Assembly: GCF_025758695.1 (NCBI RefSeq)
Contig: NZ_JANJQP010000002.1
Coordinates: 496,001-560,000 of the forward strand
Direction: 5' to 3'
DNA length: 64,000 bases
DNA from: Oenococcus kitaharae
GTDB lineage: Bacteria; Bacillota; Bacilli; Lactobacillales; Lactobacillaceae
The position numbers and the translations under genes were made by a program. Numbering within the stretch: the first letter of the stretch is position 1; every line of letters begins with the position of its first letter. The notes below the pieces were generated by a model, which saw only the letters and a list, made by a program, of their open reading frames with translations, ran no database searches and was not told the DNA's origin. Of the stretch, positions 52,003 through 62,774 are shown one piece after another.

Positions 52003-52617
52003 TTAACCAAGACGGTTGTAATATTCAACGATCAGAGATTCGTTAATATCAGCACCGAGTTCTTCGCGCTCTGGGAATCGAACTAATTTGCCTTCCAGCT
52101 TATCAGCATCGAATTCAACAAAAGGTGTGTTATGCAGAGATGACTCAACTGCGTTAATAATTGGAGTGATCTTCTTGGAACGGTCGCGAACGGAAATCAT
52201 TTCTCCGGGCTTGACTTCAAAAGAAGGGATCGTCACACGCTTGCCGTCAACCAGGATATGGCCATGATTGACAAGCTGGCGTGACTGAGCACGTGTAGTT
52301 GCTAAACCAAGACGGTAGACAACTGAATCCAAACGTGTCTCCAATAAAATTAAGAAATTAGTACCGTGCAAGCCCTGACGGATCTTGCCGGCTTTTAAGA
52401 ATAAATTATGGAATTGACGCTCAGTCAATCCATAGGTGAAACGAAGCTTCTGCTTTTCACGCAATTGCGTTGCATATTCAGAAAACTTAGGGCGGCGGCC
52501 GGTATTACCGTGGTCGCCAGGTGCATAAGGGCGTTTTGCCAATTCCTTGCCAGTTCCCGAAAGGGAAATGCCAAGACGACGGCTTAAACGCCACTTTGGT
52601 CCGGTATAACGTGACAT
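52003..52617 (-). CDS. rpsD: Ribosomal protein S4
   Basis: The 204-residue protein starts [19 protein letters not shown], has [24 protein letters not shown] and the S4 RNA-binding domain [26 protein letters not shown]. It lacks the four-Cys zinc finger, so it is the zinc-independent form usual in lactic acid bacteria. S4 nucleates 30S assembly and can repress its own mRNA. ATG at 52617 has GGAG upstream; the frame is open further 5' but enters the leader. Confidence 0.97.
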   Translation of the reverse strand: MSRYTGPKWRLSRRLGISLSGTGKELAKRPYAPGDHGNTGRRPKFSEYATQLREKQKLRFTYGLTERQFHNLFLKAGKIRQGLHGTNFLILLETRLDSVVYRLGLATTRAQSRQLVNHGHILVDGKRVTIPSFEVKPGEMISVRDRSKKITPIINAVESSLHNTPFVEFDADKLEGKLVRFPEREELGADINESLIVEYYNRLG

Positions 52618-52752
52618 ATTTTCTCCATTCTGTTGTAAATGGGCTAAACCAAGATTCGTGCAAAACAGCTTCGGTTCTACAGCTTGCCTACTCAAAGATT
52701 TGCTTTGAAACTGACTTGTTGACGAGCTTCTCGTTTAACTGCTGCAAACAAC
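52618..52752 (-). promoter_or_regulatory. rpsD 5' leader, candidate S4 autoregulatory RNA
   Basis: A ~135-nt untranslated leader contains an ACGAG / CTCGT hairpin and other pairable segments. Firmicutes rpsD is usually controlled by S4 binding in the leader; no family-specific motif was confirmed here. Confidence 0.35.
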
Positions 52753-52758
52753 CCTTAT

Positions 52759-52787
52759 ATACTACACGGATTTTGGTTTTTAAGCAA
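52759..52787 (-). promoter_or_regulatory. rpsD promoter
   Basis: On the minus strand TTGCTT, a 17-bp spacer and TAGTAT. Confidence 0.65.
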
Positions 52788-52794
52788 GCTGAGC

Positions 52795-52819
52795 CGCTTC
52801 CCACGTTCGTGTGAAGGCG
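52795..52819. other. Hairpin between rpsD and ezrA
   Basis: CGCTTCCCACG / CGTGTGAAGGCG forms an imperfect but GC-rich stem with no T tract on either strand. Its function is unknown. Confidence 0.35.
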
Positions 52820-52871
52820 AACTAGATTTTAAGAAAAGCTGATGTTCTTCAAGAATCAGGCAAACAAGTCA

Positions 52872-52877
52872 TAAAAT
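52872..52877 (+). promoter_or_regulatory. -10-like element of ezrA
   Basis: TAAAAT lies 1 nt before ATG 52879 and 10 nt before the in-frame ATG 52888. No Shine-Dalgarno sequence precedes either codon. Confidence 0.35.
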
Positions 52878-52878
52878 A

Positions 52879-54588
52879 ATGACAGCTATGGTTTGGGTAT
52901 TAATAATTTCTATAATTCTATTTCTGACATATCTGGCAGCAATTCTTTTTCAGCGGTCTTTTGCACGGAGATCCAATGAAATCGTGGATGCAAAGGACAA
53001 ATTGGCACAGATCAATGTCCGCCAGGCTTTGCTGGATGCTCGCAAACTGAGTTTGACAGGTAAATCGCTGCATGATTATCAGCGTTTGGAAGCAGATTAC
53101 AATGACATTGAGAATTCCAAGTTCCTTCATATTGATCAGCTAGCCAACTCGGTGGTTTTTGATGCACGCGGATTAAACGTCTTTAAGACACGAGAAGAAT
53201 TTAATACTTTGGATGCAACATTGCAAGAAACGCAGGCCAAGATTAAAGATATCCAAGACGGCCTTGAAAAACTCAACGAAGTTGATCAAGAACATCGTAA
53301 AGCAGTTGATGAATTACGGGTTCGTTATGACCGCCTGCGCAAAAAAATACTGGCCGAGTCGTTTAAATACGGCCCAGCCGCAGAACCTTTGGAAAATGTT
53401 CTGTCCGGTTTGGAAGACAATTTTGCGAAATTTGTCAAATTAACCGAATCCGGCGACCATAGTGCGGCTACTGATGTTTATGAACGTTTGCGTGTTGAGA
53501 CCAATGATCTGGAAAAAAAGATGATTGATATTCCGCCGCTTTATGACAAATTAGTCAATCGTTATCCAGCTAATTTTAAAGAATTGCAAAGCGGGGCCGA
53601 TACCTTAACAAAACGCGGCTTTGTGTTTGACGCAGATCCTAACGTCGTTATCTCCGATATGAAGAAAAGCTATCAACGGATTTCTGATAGTTTAAAGGCA
53701 TTGAATCTTAAAAAAACGACTGAAGCACAGGCTGTGTTGGAGGTTCAGATCAAAACTTTGTACGACACGATTGATAATGAGTTTGGTGCCGAATACGATG
53801 TTAAGAAAAATGATCGCAAACTAAGTGGTGAACTGGCCCATGTTCGTGCGCAAAATCAGGAGCTGACTCTGGAAATTGATCGTTTAAACCAGCGTTTTAT
53901 CTTGTCGCACTCAGAGGTCGAAGACACCCGCGGTTGGGCAGAACAGATTAAATCAGTTGCTGCGCAAAACGACGGCAATGTGAAACGCTGGCGGGAAAAG
54001 AAGGCGCCTTTTACAGCTTTGCGCCAAACGCAGCTAGGCCTATTCAAACAATTGGACCAAATTTCTAAAAATCAGCGTGATCTGTATGTCACAATCAGTT
54101 CCTATCCGCAGGTTTTTGATGATTTAAAACGAATTTCACTTCAATATGCTGGCGAACTTTCTAATATTCGTCGTGTGTTGGAACAGGTTGATATGCCGGG
54201 ATTGCCAGCTGATTATCGCCTGCAGTTTATCTCCGTGCAGGATGAAATCAAATCGCTTAACGAAATGGTGGCTTCAGCCCGAGTGAATTTGGACGATGCA
54301 CAGCGCCAGGCGCACGAAGTGACAACCGATCTGGCAGATTTGAAATCCAGCTCGTCGGAATTGTATGTCAATGCAAATTTGGCGGTTGAATTAATTCATT
54401 ACGCTAATCGCTATGTTGACCGCCAGGAAATTATCAGTGCCTTGCAGCAGGCTAGATTATATTATGAACGTGATCTGGATTATAGCCGGACAGTCGATAT
54501 TGTCGGACGCGCCTTAAATCAAGTGGAAGCCGGCAGCTACAGGCGTTTGCGAGATGGCTATGTCAATCGCAATCAGACACCTTTCTAG
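52879..54588 (+). CDS. ezrA: Septation ring formation regulator EzrA
   Basis: The 569-residue protein has one N-terminal membrane segment (residues ~4-24) and then long spectrin-like coiled-coil repeats, the architecture of EzrA. The C-terminal RQEIISALQQARLYYERDLDYSRT is typical. EzrA binds FtsZ and links it to PBP1 at the divider. If the -10-like TAAAAT is real, ATG 52888 is the more likely start, removing three residues. A T-box promoter follows closely. Confidence 0.9.
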   Translation: MTAMVWVLIISIILFLTYLAAILFQRSFARRSNEIVDAKDKLAQINVRQALLDARKLSLTGKSLHDYQRLEADYNDIENSKFLHIDQLANSVVFDARGLNVFKTREEFNTLDATLQETQAKIKDIQDGLEKLNEVDQEHRKAVDELRVRYDRLRKKILAESFKYGPAAEPLENVLSGLEDNFAKFVKLTESGDHSAATDVYERLRVETNDLEKKMIDIPPLYDKLVNRYPANFKELQSGADTLTKRGFVFDADPNVVISDMKKSYQRISDSLKALNLKKTTEAQAVLEVQIKTLYDTIDNEFGAEYDVKKNDRKLSGELAHVRAQNQELTLEIDRLNQRFILSHSEVEDTRGWAEQIKSVAAQNDGNVKRWREKKAPFTALRQTQLGLFKQLDQISKNQRDLYVTISSYPQVFDDLKRISLQYAGELSNIRRVLEQVDMPGLPADYRLQFISVQDEIKSLNEMVASARVNLDDAQRQAHEVTTDLADLKSSSSELYVNANLAVELIHYANRYVDRQEIISALQQARLYYERDLDYSRTVDIVGRALNQVEAGSYRRLRDGYVNRNQTPF

Positions 54589-54589
54589 C

Positions 54590-54618
54590 TTGAAAGGCAG
54601 GCGGCATTTAGATATACT
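54590..54618 (+). promoter_or_regulatory. valS T-box promoter
   Basis: TTGAAA, a 17-bp spacer and TATACT. Confidence 0.8.
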
Positions 54619-54624
54619 TAAAGA

Positions 54625-54805
54625 CAACTTAGAGGAGTAAGCTTTATTGTGTTCAGAGATCTGACGTTTGCTGCGAGTCAGACACAAGCCGGCCGAAGGT
54701 TGCTAAGAGATTGCGGAAAATAAATATTAAGCGGCTTGGCAACAGGCAACTTGGGTGGTACCACGCAGAAGCGTCCCGGGATTTTTCCTAGGGCGCTTTT
54801 AATTT
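54625..54805 (+). promoter_or_regulatory. T-box riboswitch, valine type
   Basis: The invariant antiterminator core GGGTGGTACCACG is at 54753-54765, followed by the terminator AGCGTCCC...GGGCGCTTTT (54770-54801). Upstream is a stem I region starting AGAGGAGTAAGC. A GTT triplet (54699-54701) after CCGAAG is the candidate specifier, agreeing with tRNA-Val control of valS. Uncharged tRNA-Val would favour antitermination. Confidence 0.9.
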
Positions 54806-54806
54806 G

Positions 54807-54941
54807 ATGATGCAAGCTAGATTATTGTTAATAAGAAAAATTTTAGAGCTGACAATTCACGATAAATGGCATTTAGCAGCTGTTTTATTTTTGATAGCTG
54901 CTTTGGTGATCTTTTTCCGCTTAAGAAGAAAGGGCAAGTGA
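54807..54941 (+). CDS. Small single-membrane-segment ORF before valS (44 aa)
   Basis: ATGATG at 54807 opens a 44-codon frame encoding a basic N-terminus, an aliphatic segment (residues ~24-37, [14 protein letters not shown]) and a very basic end FRLRRKGK. This is the charge pattern of a small inner-membrane protein. It starts 5 bp after the T-box terminator and its TGA ends one base before the valS ATG, so it would be controlled by the same riboswitch and coupled to valS. No Shine-Dalgarno sequence is visible, so translation is uncertain. It was not recognised as a known family. Confidence 0.4.
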   Translation: MMQARLLLIRKILELTIHDKWHLAAVLFLIAALVIFFRLRRKGK

Positions 54942-54942
54942 G

Positions 54943-57654
54943 ATGCGCGAGATCAAAATGTCGACCAAATATAATCCGACCGAGGTCGAAAAAGGGATGT
55001 ACGACCGTTGGCAAAAAGCCGAACTGTTCAATCCAGACGTTGACAAAAAACTAAATAAACAAAAATATGCCGATGCACAGCCTGAGGCATATTCAATTGT
55101 CATTCCACCGCCAAATGTGACTGGCAAACTGCATCTGGGCCATGCCTGGGACACGACCTTACAAGACATGCTGATCCGTCAAAAACGCATGCAGGGTTAT
55201 GACACTTTGTGGCTGCCTGGCATGGATCATGCTGGTATTGCCACTCAAGCTAAAGTCGAAGCACGCTTGCGCGAACAAGGGACCAGCCGTTATGATTTAG
55301 GTCGGAAAAAATTCGTTGATCAGGTCTGGCAGTGGAAAGACGAGTATGCCAGTATTATTAAATCTCAGTGGGAAAAATTAGGTCTTTCGTTAGATTTTAC
55401 GCGGGAACGCTTCACTTTGGATCAAGGGCTGAATGATGCCGTTCGTAAAGTTTTTGTTGATATGTACAAGAAAAAATTAATTTACCGCGGCGAGTACATC
55501 ATCAACTGGGATCCTCAAGCGCGTACAGCTCTGTCTGATATTGAAGTCATCCATAAAGACGATCAGGGCGCTTTTTATCACGTTAAATATCCTTTTGTTG
55601 ATCCAGATTATGTGTTTAACGGCCAGCATTATATTGAAATCGCGACCACGCGCCCAGAAACAATGTTCGGCGACACGGCCGTGGCTGTTAATCCTTCTGA
55701 TGAGCGCTATAAAGACTTAGTCGGCAGAAAAATTCGTGTACCTTTGGTGAACCGTGAAGTTGAAATCATTGCTGACCAGTATGTTGATAAGGATTTTGGA
55801 ACTGGTATGGTCAAGATCACGCCAGCACATGATCCCAATGATTTTCAAGTGGGCAATCGTCATAACCTGCCTCGCATCAACACGATGAATGAAGATGCTT
55901 CAATGAATGAAAATGCCGGGCCATACAAGGGAATGGATCGTTTCCAAGCGCGCAAAGCTATGGTTGCGGACCTAAAAAGCGGCGGTTACATGCTGAAAAT
56001 TGATCCGATTGTCCACTCTGTTGGCCACTCAGAAAGAACTGACGTCCAAATCGAATCACGTTTGTCGACGCAGTGGTTTGTTAAAATGCAGCCTTTAGCA
56101 CAGCAAGCCTTAAAGATGCAGGGAATTACTGATGAACATGTCGATTTTTGGCCGACTCGTTTTGAAGATACCTATACAAAGTGGATGGAGAATGTCCATG
56201 ATTGGGTCATCTCCCGTCAACTTTGGTGGGGCCATCGCATTCCGGCCTGGTATCGAAAAGACGCAAGCGGAAAAACCGAGACTTATGTTGGTTTGACAGC
56301 ACCCAAAGGCGATGATTGGGTACAGGATCCAGATGTTTTGGATACTTGGTTTTCCAGCGCTTTATGGCCTTTTTCAACGATGGGCTGGCCGGATACGAAA
56401 AGTCCTGATTACAAACGTTTTTACCCGACTACGACAATGGTGACAGGCTATGACATTATTTTCTTCTGGATTAGCCGTATGATTTTTCAAGGCCGGCAAT
56501 TTACTGGCCAGAGGCCCTTTAAAAACGTCCTGATCCACGGCTTAATTCGTGATGCCCAGGGACGCAAGATGTCTAAGTCATTAGGAAACGGCATCGATCC
56601 CATGGACGTGATTGCTAAGTATGGTGCTGATGCCTTGCGTTGGTTTTTGTCAACGGGTTCAACGCCGGGCCAAGATTTGAATTTCTCTTATGACAAGATG
56701 GATTCGGCTTGGAATTTCATTAATAAAATTTGGAATGTCTCCCGTTATGTGTTAATGAACCTCGATGATAATACACTGGTACAGCTGCCGTCAGCTGATC
56801 AAATGACGTTGGCCGATCGTTGGATTTTGTCGCGTTTGACTGCCACGATCGACAAAGTAACAAGCAATTTTGATAAATTCGAATTTGGTGAAGCTGGACG
56901 TCAGCTGTATAACTTCATTTGGGACGATTTCGCCGATTGGTATATCGAGATGACTAAAGAGACGCTAGGCGCTGATGGCAATAAAGGCCAGACGCCGGTT
57001 CAGCAGATTTTAGCTTATGTCCTCGACCAGACATTACGACTGTTGCATCCGATTATGCCTTTTGTCACAGAGGCTATTTGGCAGCAGCTGCCCGGCCGGA
57101 AAGCACAAGACAGTCTTGTGATTGCTGACTATCCAACTGTTAATCCGGCTTTATCCGATAAACAAGCTGAGACCTCATTTTCTGCCCTGCAGGATCTGAT
57201 CACAGCTATTAGAAATATCCGGTCTGAAGCCAAAGCAGCCATTTCAACGCCTGTTGATATTCTGATTCAGACAGAAGATGACGATTTGAGAACTGTTTTC
57301 CAGGAGAATACGGATTATATTCAGCGATTTGGCCATCCTAAGTCGTTAGTGATTGCACCGGATATTCAAGCTCCAGCTTTGGCGATGTCTCAGGTGATTA
57401 ATGGCGCAGTGGTGTATGTGCCCTTGGCTGAGTTGGTTGATTTGGGCGAAGAAGTTCAGCGTTTGGAAAAACAAGCGGCAAAATTCCAAGCCGAAGTCAA
57501 ACGGTCTAGCGGCAAACTGGCCAACGAGAAATTTACATCGTCAGCACCAGAAAAAGTTGTCGCAGCAGAAAGAGAAAAGCTGGATGACTGGCAGGCTAAA
57601 TTATCAGCTACGCAGGAACGGATTCAGACATTAAAAGAAAGCAGCCATGATTGA
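54943..57654 (+). CDS. valS: Valyl-tRNA synthetase
   Basis: The 903-residue class I synthetase has [16 protein letters not shown] (HIGH-type motif), an editing domain ([13 protein letters not shown] near residue 225), and [12 protein letters not shown] (KMSKS). A C-terminal tRNA-binding coiled coil (residues ~835-900) ends it. It charges tRNA-Val and removes Thr-tRNA-Val. ATG 54943 has AAAGGGCAAG upstream; ATG 54958 is an alternative. Expression is governed by the T-box, and folC overlaps by 8 bp. Confidence 0.97.
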   Translation: MREIKMSTKYNPTEVEKGMYDRWQKAELFNPDVDKKLNKQKYADAQPEAYSIVIPPPNVTGKLHLGHAWDTTLQDMLIRQKRMQGYDTLWLPGMDHAGIATQAKVEARLREQGTSRYDLGRKKFVDQVWQWKDEYASIIKSQWEKLGLSLDFTRERFTLDQGLNDAVRKVFVDMYKKKLIYRGEYIINWDPQARTALSDIEVIHKDDQGAFYHVKYPFVDPDYVFNGQHYIEIATTRPETMFGDTAVAVNPSDERYKDLVGRKIRVPLVNREVEIIADQYVDKDFGTGMVKITPAHDPNDFQVGNRHNLPRINTMNEDASMNENAGPYKGMDRFQARKAMVADLKSGGYMLKIDPIVHSVGHSERTDVQIESRLSTQWFVKMQPLAQQALKMQGITDEHVDFWPTRFEDTYTKWMENVHDWVISRQLWWGHRIPAWYRKDASGKTETYVGLTAPKGDDWVQDPDVLDTWFSSALWPFSTMGWPDTKSPDYKRFYPTTTMVTGYDIIFFWISRMIFQGRQFTGQRPFKNVLIHGLIRDAQGRKMSKSLGNGIDPMDVIAKYGADALRWFLSTGSTPGQDLNFSYDKMDSAWNFINKIWNVSRYVLMNLDDNTLVQLPSADQMTLADRWILSRLTATIDKVTSNFDKFEFGEAGRQLYNFIWDDFADWYIEMTKETLGADGNKGQTPVQQILAYVLDQTLRLLHPIMPFVTEAIWQQLPGRKAQDSLVIADYPTVNPALSDKQAETSFSALQDLITAIRNIRSEAKAAISTPVDILIQTEDDDLRTVFQENTDYIQRFGHPKSLVIAPDIQAPALAMSQVINGAVVYVPLAELVDLGEEVQRLEKQAAKFQAEVKRSSGKLANEKFTSSAPEKVVAAEREKLDDWQAKLSATQERIQTLKESSHD

Positions 57655-58858
57655 AAACGCAGAACAAGCTATTGCATGGATTCATTCGCTGACCCGTCCT
57701 GGTCTTCGAGTCGAGCATGATACTCAAAAAAGAATGCTGGCTTTACTAGAGAGTTTGGGTCACCCAGAGAAAAAACTACCGCCGGTCATTCATGTGACCG
57801 GCACCAATGGCAAGGGATCTGTTTCGCGCTTTTCGCAGGCTATTTTGACTGCCAGCGGCTTTAAGACTGGCCTCTATATTTCTCCTTTTATTATTAAATT
57901 TAATGAGCGGATTGAAATTGACGGCCAATATATTTCTGATAGCGATTTGACCGTCTACACACAGCGGATCGCTGATCATTATACAAACCAGACTGAATTT
58001 GAAGTGATTACTGCCATTGCGCTCCTGTATTTTTCCGAATCCCACCTGAATGCCTTGGTGATTGAAGTCGGCATCGGCGGTCTTTGGGACTCGACCAATG
58101 TGATAGATGCCACGGTGGCAGTTATTACTAGTGTTGGCATGGATCACATGGACATTCTTGGCGACACATTAGCGAAAATTGCTTACCAAAAGGTCGGTAT
58201 CGTTAAAAAAACCACGAAAGCGCTGCTTTACGGCCGTTTGCCCAGTGAAGCTAAAGAGGTTGTGGAAAAACAGGCTCAGGATCTGCAGGTACCCTACGGT
58301 GAGATTGATAGCAAGCTGAAAGTTTCACGCGGCTACTATCAAAGATATAATGCGGCCCTAGCTTGGGCTGTGGTCAAAGTTTATCTGCATAATATTCTGC
58401 CGAATGAACGCTTCTTGGAGATAATCGATTTTTGGACAACTGATAAATTGATCAAATTTATTAACCACGTTTCCTGGCCGGCCCGCATGGAAATTATTTC
58501 TAAAAATCCTCTGATTATCGTTGATGGCGCACATAATCCACAAGGGCTTGCCATATTGACTGATTCGCTGCTGCGTGAATATGGTGATCGGGAGCAATTA
58601 ATTGTGTTCGGTCATTTGGAAAAGAAAAAAATTTCAGTTAGAAACTTTGATAATCTACCTTTTGCCAAGGTTTTTCCAGTTAATTGGGAATCGTACCGTC
58701 AGACAGCTGAATCGGATCATTATGAAGAATGGCATAAACAGTTGGACGAACTGCTTGAAAAAATAGACAATGAAAAACAGATGATCGTGGTGACTGGATC
58801 CCTCTATTTCGTCAGCCAGGCGCGGATTTATCTGAAAAATAAATTGCAAAAAAAGTGA
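57647..58858 (+). CDS. folC: Folylpolyglutamate synthase
   Basis: The 403-residue Mur-ligase-like protein has [15 protein letters not shown] (P-loop near residue 50), [11 protein letters not shown] and [21 protein letters not shown] with the carbamoylated-Lys region. [10 protein letters not shown] lies in the C-terminal domain. It adds glutamates to folates to retain and activate them. It overlaps valS by 8 bp, the common Firmicutes valS-folC order. It probably shares the T-box transcript. Confidence 0.94.
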   Translation: MIENAEQAIAWIHSLTRPGLRVEHDTQKRMLALLESLGHPEKKLPPVIHVTGTNGKGSVSRFSQAILTASGFKTGLYISPFIIKFNERIEIDGQYISDSDLTVYTQRIADHYTNQTEFEVITAIALLYFSESHLNALVIEVGIGGLWDSTNVIDATVAVITSVGMDHMDILGDTLAKIAYQKVGIVKKTTKALLYGRLPSEAKEVVEKQAQDLQVPYGEIDSKLKVSRGYYQRYNAALAWAVVKVYLHNILPNERFLEIIDFWTTDKLIKFINHVSWPARMEIISKNPLIIVDGAHNPQGLAILTDSLLREYGDREQLIVFGHLEKKKISVRNFDNLPFAKVFPVNWESYRQTAESDHYEEWHKQLDELLEKIDNEKQMIVVTGSLYFVSQARIYLKNKLQKK

Positions 58859-58878
58859 AAAGGCGCTGAAAAACTGCG

Positions 58879-58887
58879 TGTTATACT
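58879..58887 (+). promoter_or_regulatory. mreB extended -10 promoter
   Basis: TGTTATACT, with AAGGATAGGA as Shine-Dalgarno sequence before the mreB ATG. Confidence 0.5.
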
Positions 58888-58905
58888 TGTAAGGATAGGA
58901 CATAT

Positions 58906-59910
58906 ATGGCATTAGGATTTGGACAAAAAAATGTCGGGATTGATCTCGGCACAAGCAATACTCTGGTCTTTTTAGAAGGCTCGGGTATTATCATCAACGA
59001 ACCGAGTTTCGTTGCAAAAGATACTGCGACTGGTGAATTGATGGCTGTTGGGTCAGCAGCGCATAAAATGTTTGAAAAGAATCCACCTACGATTTCAGTC
59101 ATCCGCCCTTTGCGTAAAGGCGTCATTTCTGATTTGGACGCGACAGTGGGTCTTTTAAAGTACTTTTTGAATGTGGCCTATAATAATCGTCCCGGAAAAC
59201 CCTTAGCGATTATCGGCGTTCCTAGTGGTGTCACTGAAGTTGAACGCCGAGCTGTTAAAGACGCTGCCCAATCTGCCGGTGTCCGCGATGCTTACGTGAT
59301 CGATGAACCAATTGCGGCGGCTGTTGGAGCTGGTTTACCCGTCTATGACGCACCTGGCACAATGGTGGTCGATTTAGGCGGTGGTACAGTGGACATCGCC
59401 ACGATCAGCTTGGGCAAAGCCAATGCTTCTCGTTCAACGACTTTTGCTGGGGATGCGATGAACGAAGCCATTAAAGACATGGTTCTGCAACGCTACAATT
59501 TCCGCATTTCTGAAGGTGATGCTCAGATTTTAAAAGAAGAGATTGGTTCCGCTGATGTTAAAGCTGCTAAGCAGCTGGGTTCGGCTACAGTTAAGGGCAT
59601 TGACCTAATTTCCGGGCTGCCCGCTCAACGCGATGTGACAGCAGAAGATGTTGCACTTGCCATTGCCAGTCCAGTCAGCCATATTCTGGTTGAAATTCAG
59701 ACAACGCTAGAGGAATCTCTACCGGAACTTGTATCTGATATCATTGACCGCGGTATTACACTGACAGGCGGCGGTGCTAATTTAAGGTTTCTTGACCGCG
59801 TGATTGCAGATACTGTTCACGTGCCTGTTTTTATTGCGCCTAATCCGCAAGAAGCAGTTGCTAACGGGCTGGGTGAAATGCTGCGTTCTTCGCAGATGCA
59901 ATTTAAGTAA
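58906..59910 (+). CDS. mreB: Rod-shape determining actin homologue MreB
   Basis: The 334-residue protein has NVGIDLGTSNTLVFLEG (phosphate-1), VIRPLRKGVISDLDAT, MVVDLGGGTVDIATIS (phosphate-2) and LTGGGANLRFLD (adenosine). MreB filaments direct lateral wall synthesis. It heads mreBCD with its own promoter. Retention of mreBCD implies an elongated or ovoid cell rather than a pure coccus. Confidence 0.95.
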   Translation: MALGFGQKNVGIDLGTSNTLVFLEGSGIIINEPSFVAKDTATGELMAVGSAAHKMFEKNPPTISVIRPLRKGVISDLDATVGLLKYFLNVAYNNRPGKPLAIIGVPSGVTEVERRAVKDAAQSAGVRDAYVIDEPIAAAVGAGLPVYDAPGTMVVDLGGGTVDIATISLGKANASRSTTFAGDAMNEAIKDMVLQRYNFRISEGDAQILKEEIGSADVKAAKQLGSATVKGIDLISGLPAQRDVTAEDVALAIASPVSHILVEIQTTLEESLPELVSDIIDRGITLTGGGANLRFLDRVIADTVHVPVFIAPNPQEAVANGLGEMLRSSQMQFK

Positions 59911-59940
59911 AAATAATAAGTAGTTGGGTCTGGATGAGTC

Positions 59941-60789
59941 TTGCGATTTAATGGAAAGAAAATTTTAATTACGATAGCTTCGATTATCGTAGCTGTGGGT
60001 CTTATTGTGGGCTCAAGTGTCTTTTACGGCAGAGCTAGCGGTATTCCGGTGATACAGCGTTTCGCCTCGGATATGGCGGCTTTTTTTGGTCGCGGTGTTT
60101 CAGCACCAACCAGTGTCTTGAGCCGATCAACAAATTCATTAACACAACTATTTAAGACTTATGAAGAAAACCAGCATTTGGTTAAAAGAGTTGACCGCAT
60201 TGCGGCTGATCAAATTCGGATTCAGACCTTGGAAAAAGAAAATAAGGAACTGAAGGCCAATTTAAAACTGAAAAATTCACTGACTGATTATCAGACTGTG
60301 AGCGCCGTTGTTATCAGCCGCACACCCAGCAGCTGGAATTCACAGTTGATTATTAATCAAGGTATTAATGCCGGCATTAAAAAGAATGCGCCTATCCTGG
60401 ATTCTCGGGGATTGATCGGCAAAGTGAGTCAAGTGTCGAATACAAGCAGTAAAGTGACGCTTATTTCGAATATGACGGCTGATGCTGATCGTTTTCCAGT
60501 ACAGGTCAACAGCGGCAGCACAACGATTAACGGTGTCATTTCTGGCTATAACCGCAGTAGTGATCAACTGATTTTAGATGAGCTCAGCACGCAATCAACG
60601 ATTAAAAAAGGCAGTTTGGTGCAGACATCGGGACTTGGCGGCATCCTGCCTAAGGGTTTATACGTTGGCCGAGTTGCGAGCGTACGTGATGATGCTTATG
60701 GTGTTGCCAAACAAATTTATATTCGTCCCGCCGCCGATCTATCCGATATTTCCAGCGTTCTCGCGGTCACTCAGGTAGGTGGGGAATGA
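59941..60789 (+). CDS. mreC: Cell shape protein MreC
   Basis: The 282-residue protein has a single N-terminal membrane segment (residues ~7-27), a coiled coil (residues ~70-110), and a periplasm-type beta domain with NQGINAGIKKNAPILDSRGLIGKV and GLGGILPKGLYVGRV. It links MreB to wall enzymes outside the membrane. The start is TTG 59941, with GGATGAG upstream. It overlaps mreD by 4 bp. Confidence 0.93.
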   Translation: MRFNGKKILITIASIIVAVGLIVGSSVFYGRASGIPVIQRFASDMAAFFGRGVSAPTSVLSRSTNSLTQLFKTYEENQHLVKRVDRIAADQIRIQTLEKENKELKANLKLKNSLTDYQTVSAVVISRTPSSWNSQLIINQGINAGIKKNAPILDSRGLIGKVSQVSNTSSKVTLISNMTADADRFPVQVNSGSTTINGVISGYNRSSDQLILDELSTQSTIKKGSLVQTSGLGGILPKGLYVGRVASVRDDAYGVAKQIYIRPAADLSDISSVLAVTQVGGE

Positions 60790-61331
60790 ATAATCGCCAT
60801 GTCTCGACGCATCGTTTTTTCCGTCCTGCTATTGTTTATCCAGTTATTTTAATTGTGTTAATATTCGTTGATGGCTCATTAATGGCGGCTTTTTCCGGTT
60901 TTTTGTCTTTTGCAAACTGGACAATTCTGCCCAATCTGACTTTTATTGGCATTTTTTACACGATTCATTTTCGGTCCGATCGCCATTTTCATTTTTGGTG
61001 GTGGCTGGTATTACTTGGGCTGCTCTTCGACCTTTATTACACACAGTCTATTGGCAGCTATCTAACCGCTTATCTTTTATCCGCTTATACTGTCTTCTTG
61101 CTGGATCCACATATTCCCTATCGAATTCTCTCTTCGTTTTGGACAGTGGCAACCGGTTTGCTTGTTTTTTACAGCCTCATTTATATCACCGGTATCTTAA
61201 CCGGGGAAGTTAATATTAGTCTGGTTAATTACCTGATTTTCACTGTATTTCCAACTATTTTCATAAATAGTCTTATTGAGATGATATTTTATCGTCCGGT
61301 TGAGTCTTTGACTTATATAATTAATAGCTAA
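60786..61331 (+). CDS. mreD: Cell shape protein MreD
   Basis: The 181-residue membrane protein has about five helices, low motif conservation and a position after mreC. The core GLLFDLYYTQSIGSYLTAYLL resembles the MreD GxxxDxxxxxxxG pattern. It is an integral part of the elongation machinery. It overlaps mreC by 4 bp and is followed by cls after 4 bp. minCD, often next in lactobacilli, is absent. Confidence 0.88.
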   Translation: MNNRHVSTHRFFRPAIVYPVILIVLIFVDGSLMAAFSGFLSFANWTILPNLTFIGIFYTIHFRSDRHFHFWWWLVLLGLLFDLYYTQSIGSYLTAYLLSAYTVFLLDPHIPYRILSSFWTVATGLLVFYSLIYITGILTGEVNISLVNYLIFTVFPTIFINSLIEMIFYRPVESLTYIINS

Positions 61332-61335
61332 TCCC

Positions 61336-62769
61336 ATGAATTTATTTTTCTACATAATTTCGGTTATATTATTGCTGAATGCTTTCTTTGCGGTTGTAAC
61401 GGTTTTCTGGAGCAAAAGAGAGGTTAGCAGAATTTGGGCATGGCTAGTTGTCCTGTTATTTGTACCTGTTTTTGGCTTTGTTATTTATTGGTTTACAGGA
61501 CGCCGAATCTCTGATAAAAAAATTTTTGATTTTACCAGTCAGGAAATTGTTGGCCGAGAACAGATTCGGGATAATCAAAAATATTACAATCATCATTTGA
61601 AGCTGGATGAAAATGCCACAATGCTTTCTAAACTGTTTGCCAGTAACAGCGGAGCGATTCTGACCTATGGCAATGATCTTGATACCTTTTTTGATGGTCA
61701 AGATTTTTTTGATGATTTATTTCTTGAAATCGAGAAGGCACAGGACCATATTCATTTGGCTTTTTTTTCTATTTTTGACGATCCAACCGGTAACAAGCTA
61801 ATTGATCTGCTGACCAAAAAAGCCCAAGCAGGTGTTGAAGTTCGTGTGATTTATGATGCTTATGGTTCTCACGGTACTCATCGCCGTATGTACCGCCGCT
61901 TACAGCAGGCTGGTGGTATCATTTATCCTTTTTTAACGCGGCGTTTTCAGCTGCTTGCGTTGAGAATCAATTTTCGTTTTCACCGCAAGGTTGTCGTCAT
62001 CGACGGAAAAGTTGGCTATATCGGCGGCTTTAATGTTGGTGACCAGTATCTGGGGAAATCAAAAAAATTCGGTAATTGGCGTGATTCACAGTTGAAAATT
62101 GTTGGAGATGCCGTCCTGTCATTGCAATCACGTTTTTTTATTGATTGGAATGCCACGGCTAAGGAAGATGACAAATTATCTTTTCTGGCGGATTACTTTC
62201 CAGCAACACAAGTCAACGGTATTCATCCGATTCAAATTGTTTCGTCCGGCCCGGAATCGCTTGTTGATCAGATTAAACAAGGCTATTTGAAAATGATTAG
62301 TCTTGCTACAAAAACGATTACGATTCAGACGCCATATTTAATTCCCGATCAACCGATTTTTGAAAACCTGCTGATTGCTCTGGCTGCCGGTGTTAAAGTA
62401 GATGTTTTTATTCCCAATCGACCAGACCATCCCTTTGTTTATCGCGCAACACAGTATTATGCACAAGAGTTGATACAGGCTGGCGCACATGTTTATCGTT
62501 ATGATAATGGTTTTCTGCACAGCAAATTATTAATGATCGATGATGAAATTATCAGCATCGGTTCTGCTAATATGGATATTCGGTCCTTTGAATTGAGTTT
62601 TGAAGCAAATGCTTTTATTTACAGTGCCAAGTTTGCCAACAAAATCAAGAATCAAATCACTAAAGATGTGTCACAGTCAAAACTTCTGAGTCAGGAAGAT
62701 TTCGATGGACAGGGGGTTTGGATGACGGTACTGCAGAAGTTTTCGCGTTTACTGTCACCGATCCTGTGA
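61336..62769 (+). CDS. cls: Cardiolipin synthase
   Basis: The 477-residue protein has two N-terminal membrane segments (residues ~3-55, with WLVVLLFVPVFGFVIYWFTG) and two HKD phospholipase-D motifs: FRFHRKVVVIDGKVGYIGGF near residue 217 and HSKLLMIDDEIISIGSANMD near 395. It joins two phosphatidylglycerols into cardiolipin and glycerol. Cardiolipin marks poles and septa, so its place directly after mreBCD is sensible. Its spacing implies one transcript with mreD and the M16-like gene. Confidence 0.94.
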   Translation: MNLFFYIISVILLLNAFFAVVTVFWSKREVSRIWAWLVVLLFVPVFGFVIYWFTGRRISDKKIFDFTSQEIVGREQIRDNQKYYNHHLKLDENATMLSKLFASNSGAILTYGNDLDTFFDGQDFFDDLFLEIEKAQDHIHLAFFSIFDDPTGNKLIDLLTKKAQAGVEVRVIYDAYGSHGTHRRMYRRLQQAGGIIYPFLTRRFQLLALRINFRFHRKVVVIDGKVGYIGGFNVGDQYLGKSKKFGNWRDSQLKIVGDAVLSLQSRFFIDWNATAKEDDKLSFLADYFPATQVNGIHPIQIVSSGPESLVDQIKQGYLKMISLATKTITIQTPYLIPDQPIFENLLIALAAGVKVDVFIPNRPDHPFVYRATQYYAQELIQAGAHVYRYDNGFLHSKLLMIDDEIISIGSANMDIRSFELSFEANAFIYSAKFANKIKNQITKDVSQSKLLSQEDFDGQGVWMTVLQKFSRLLSPIL

Positions 62770-62774
62770 AAAAT

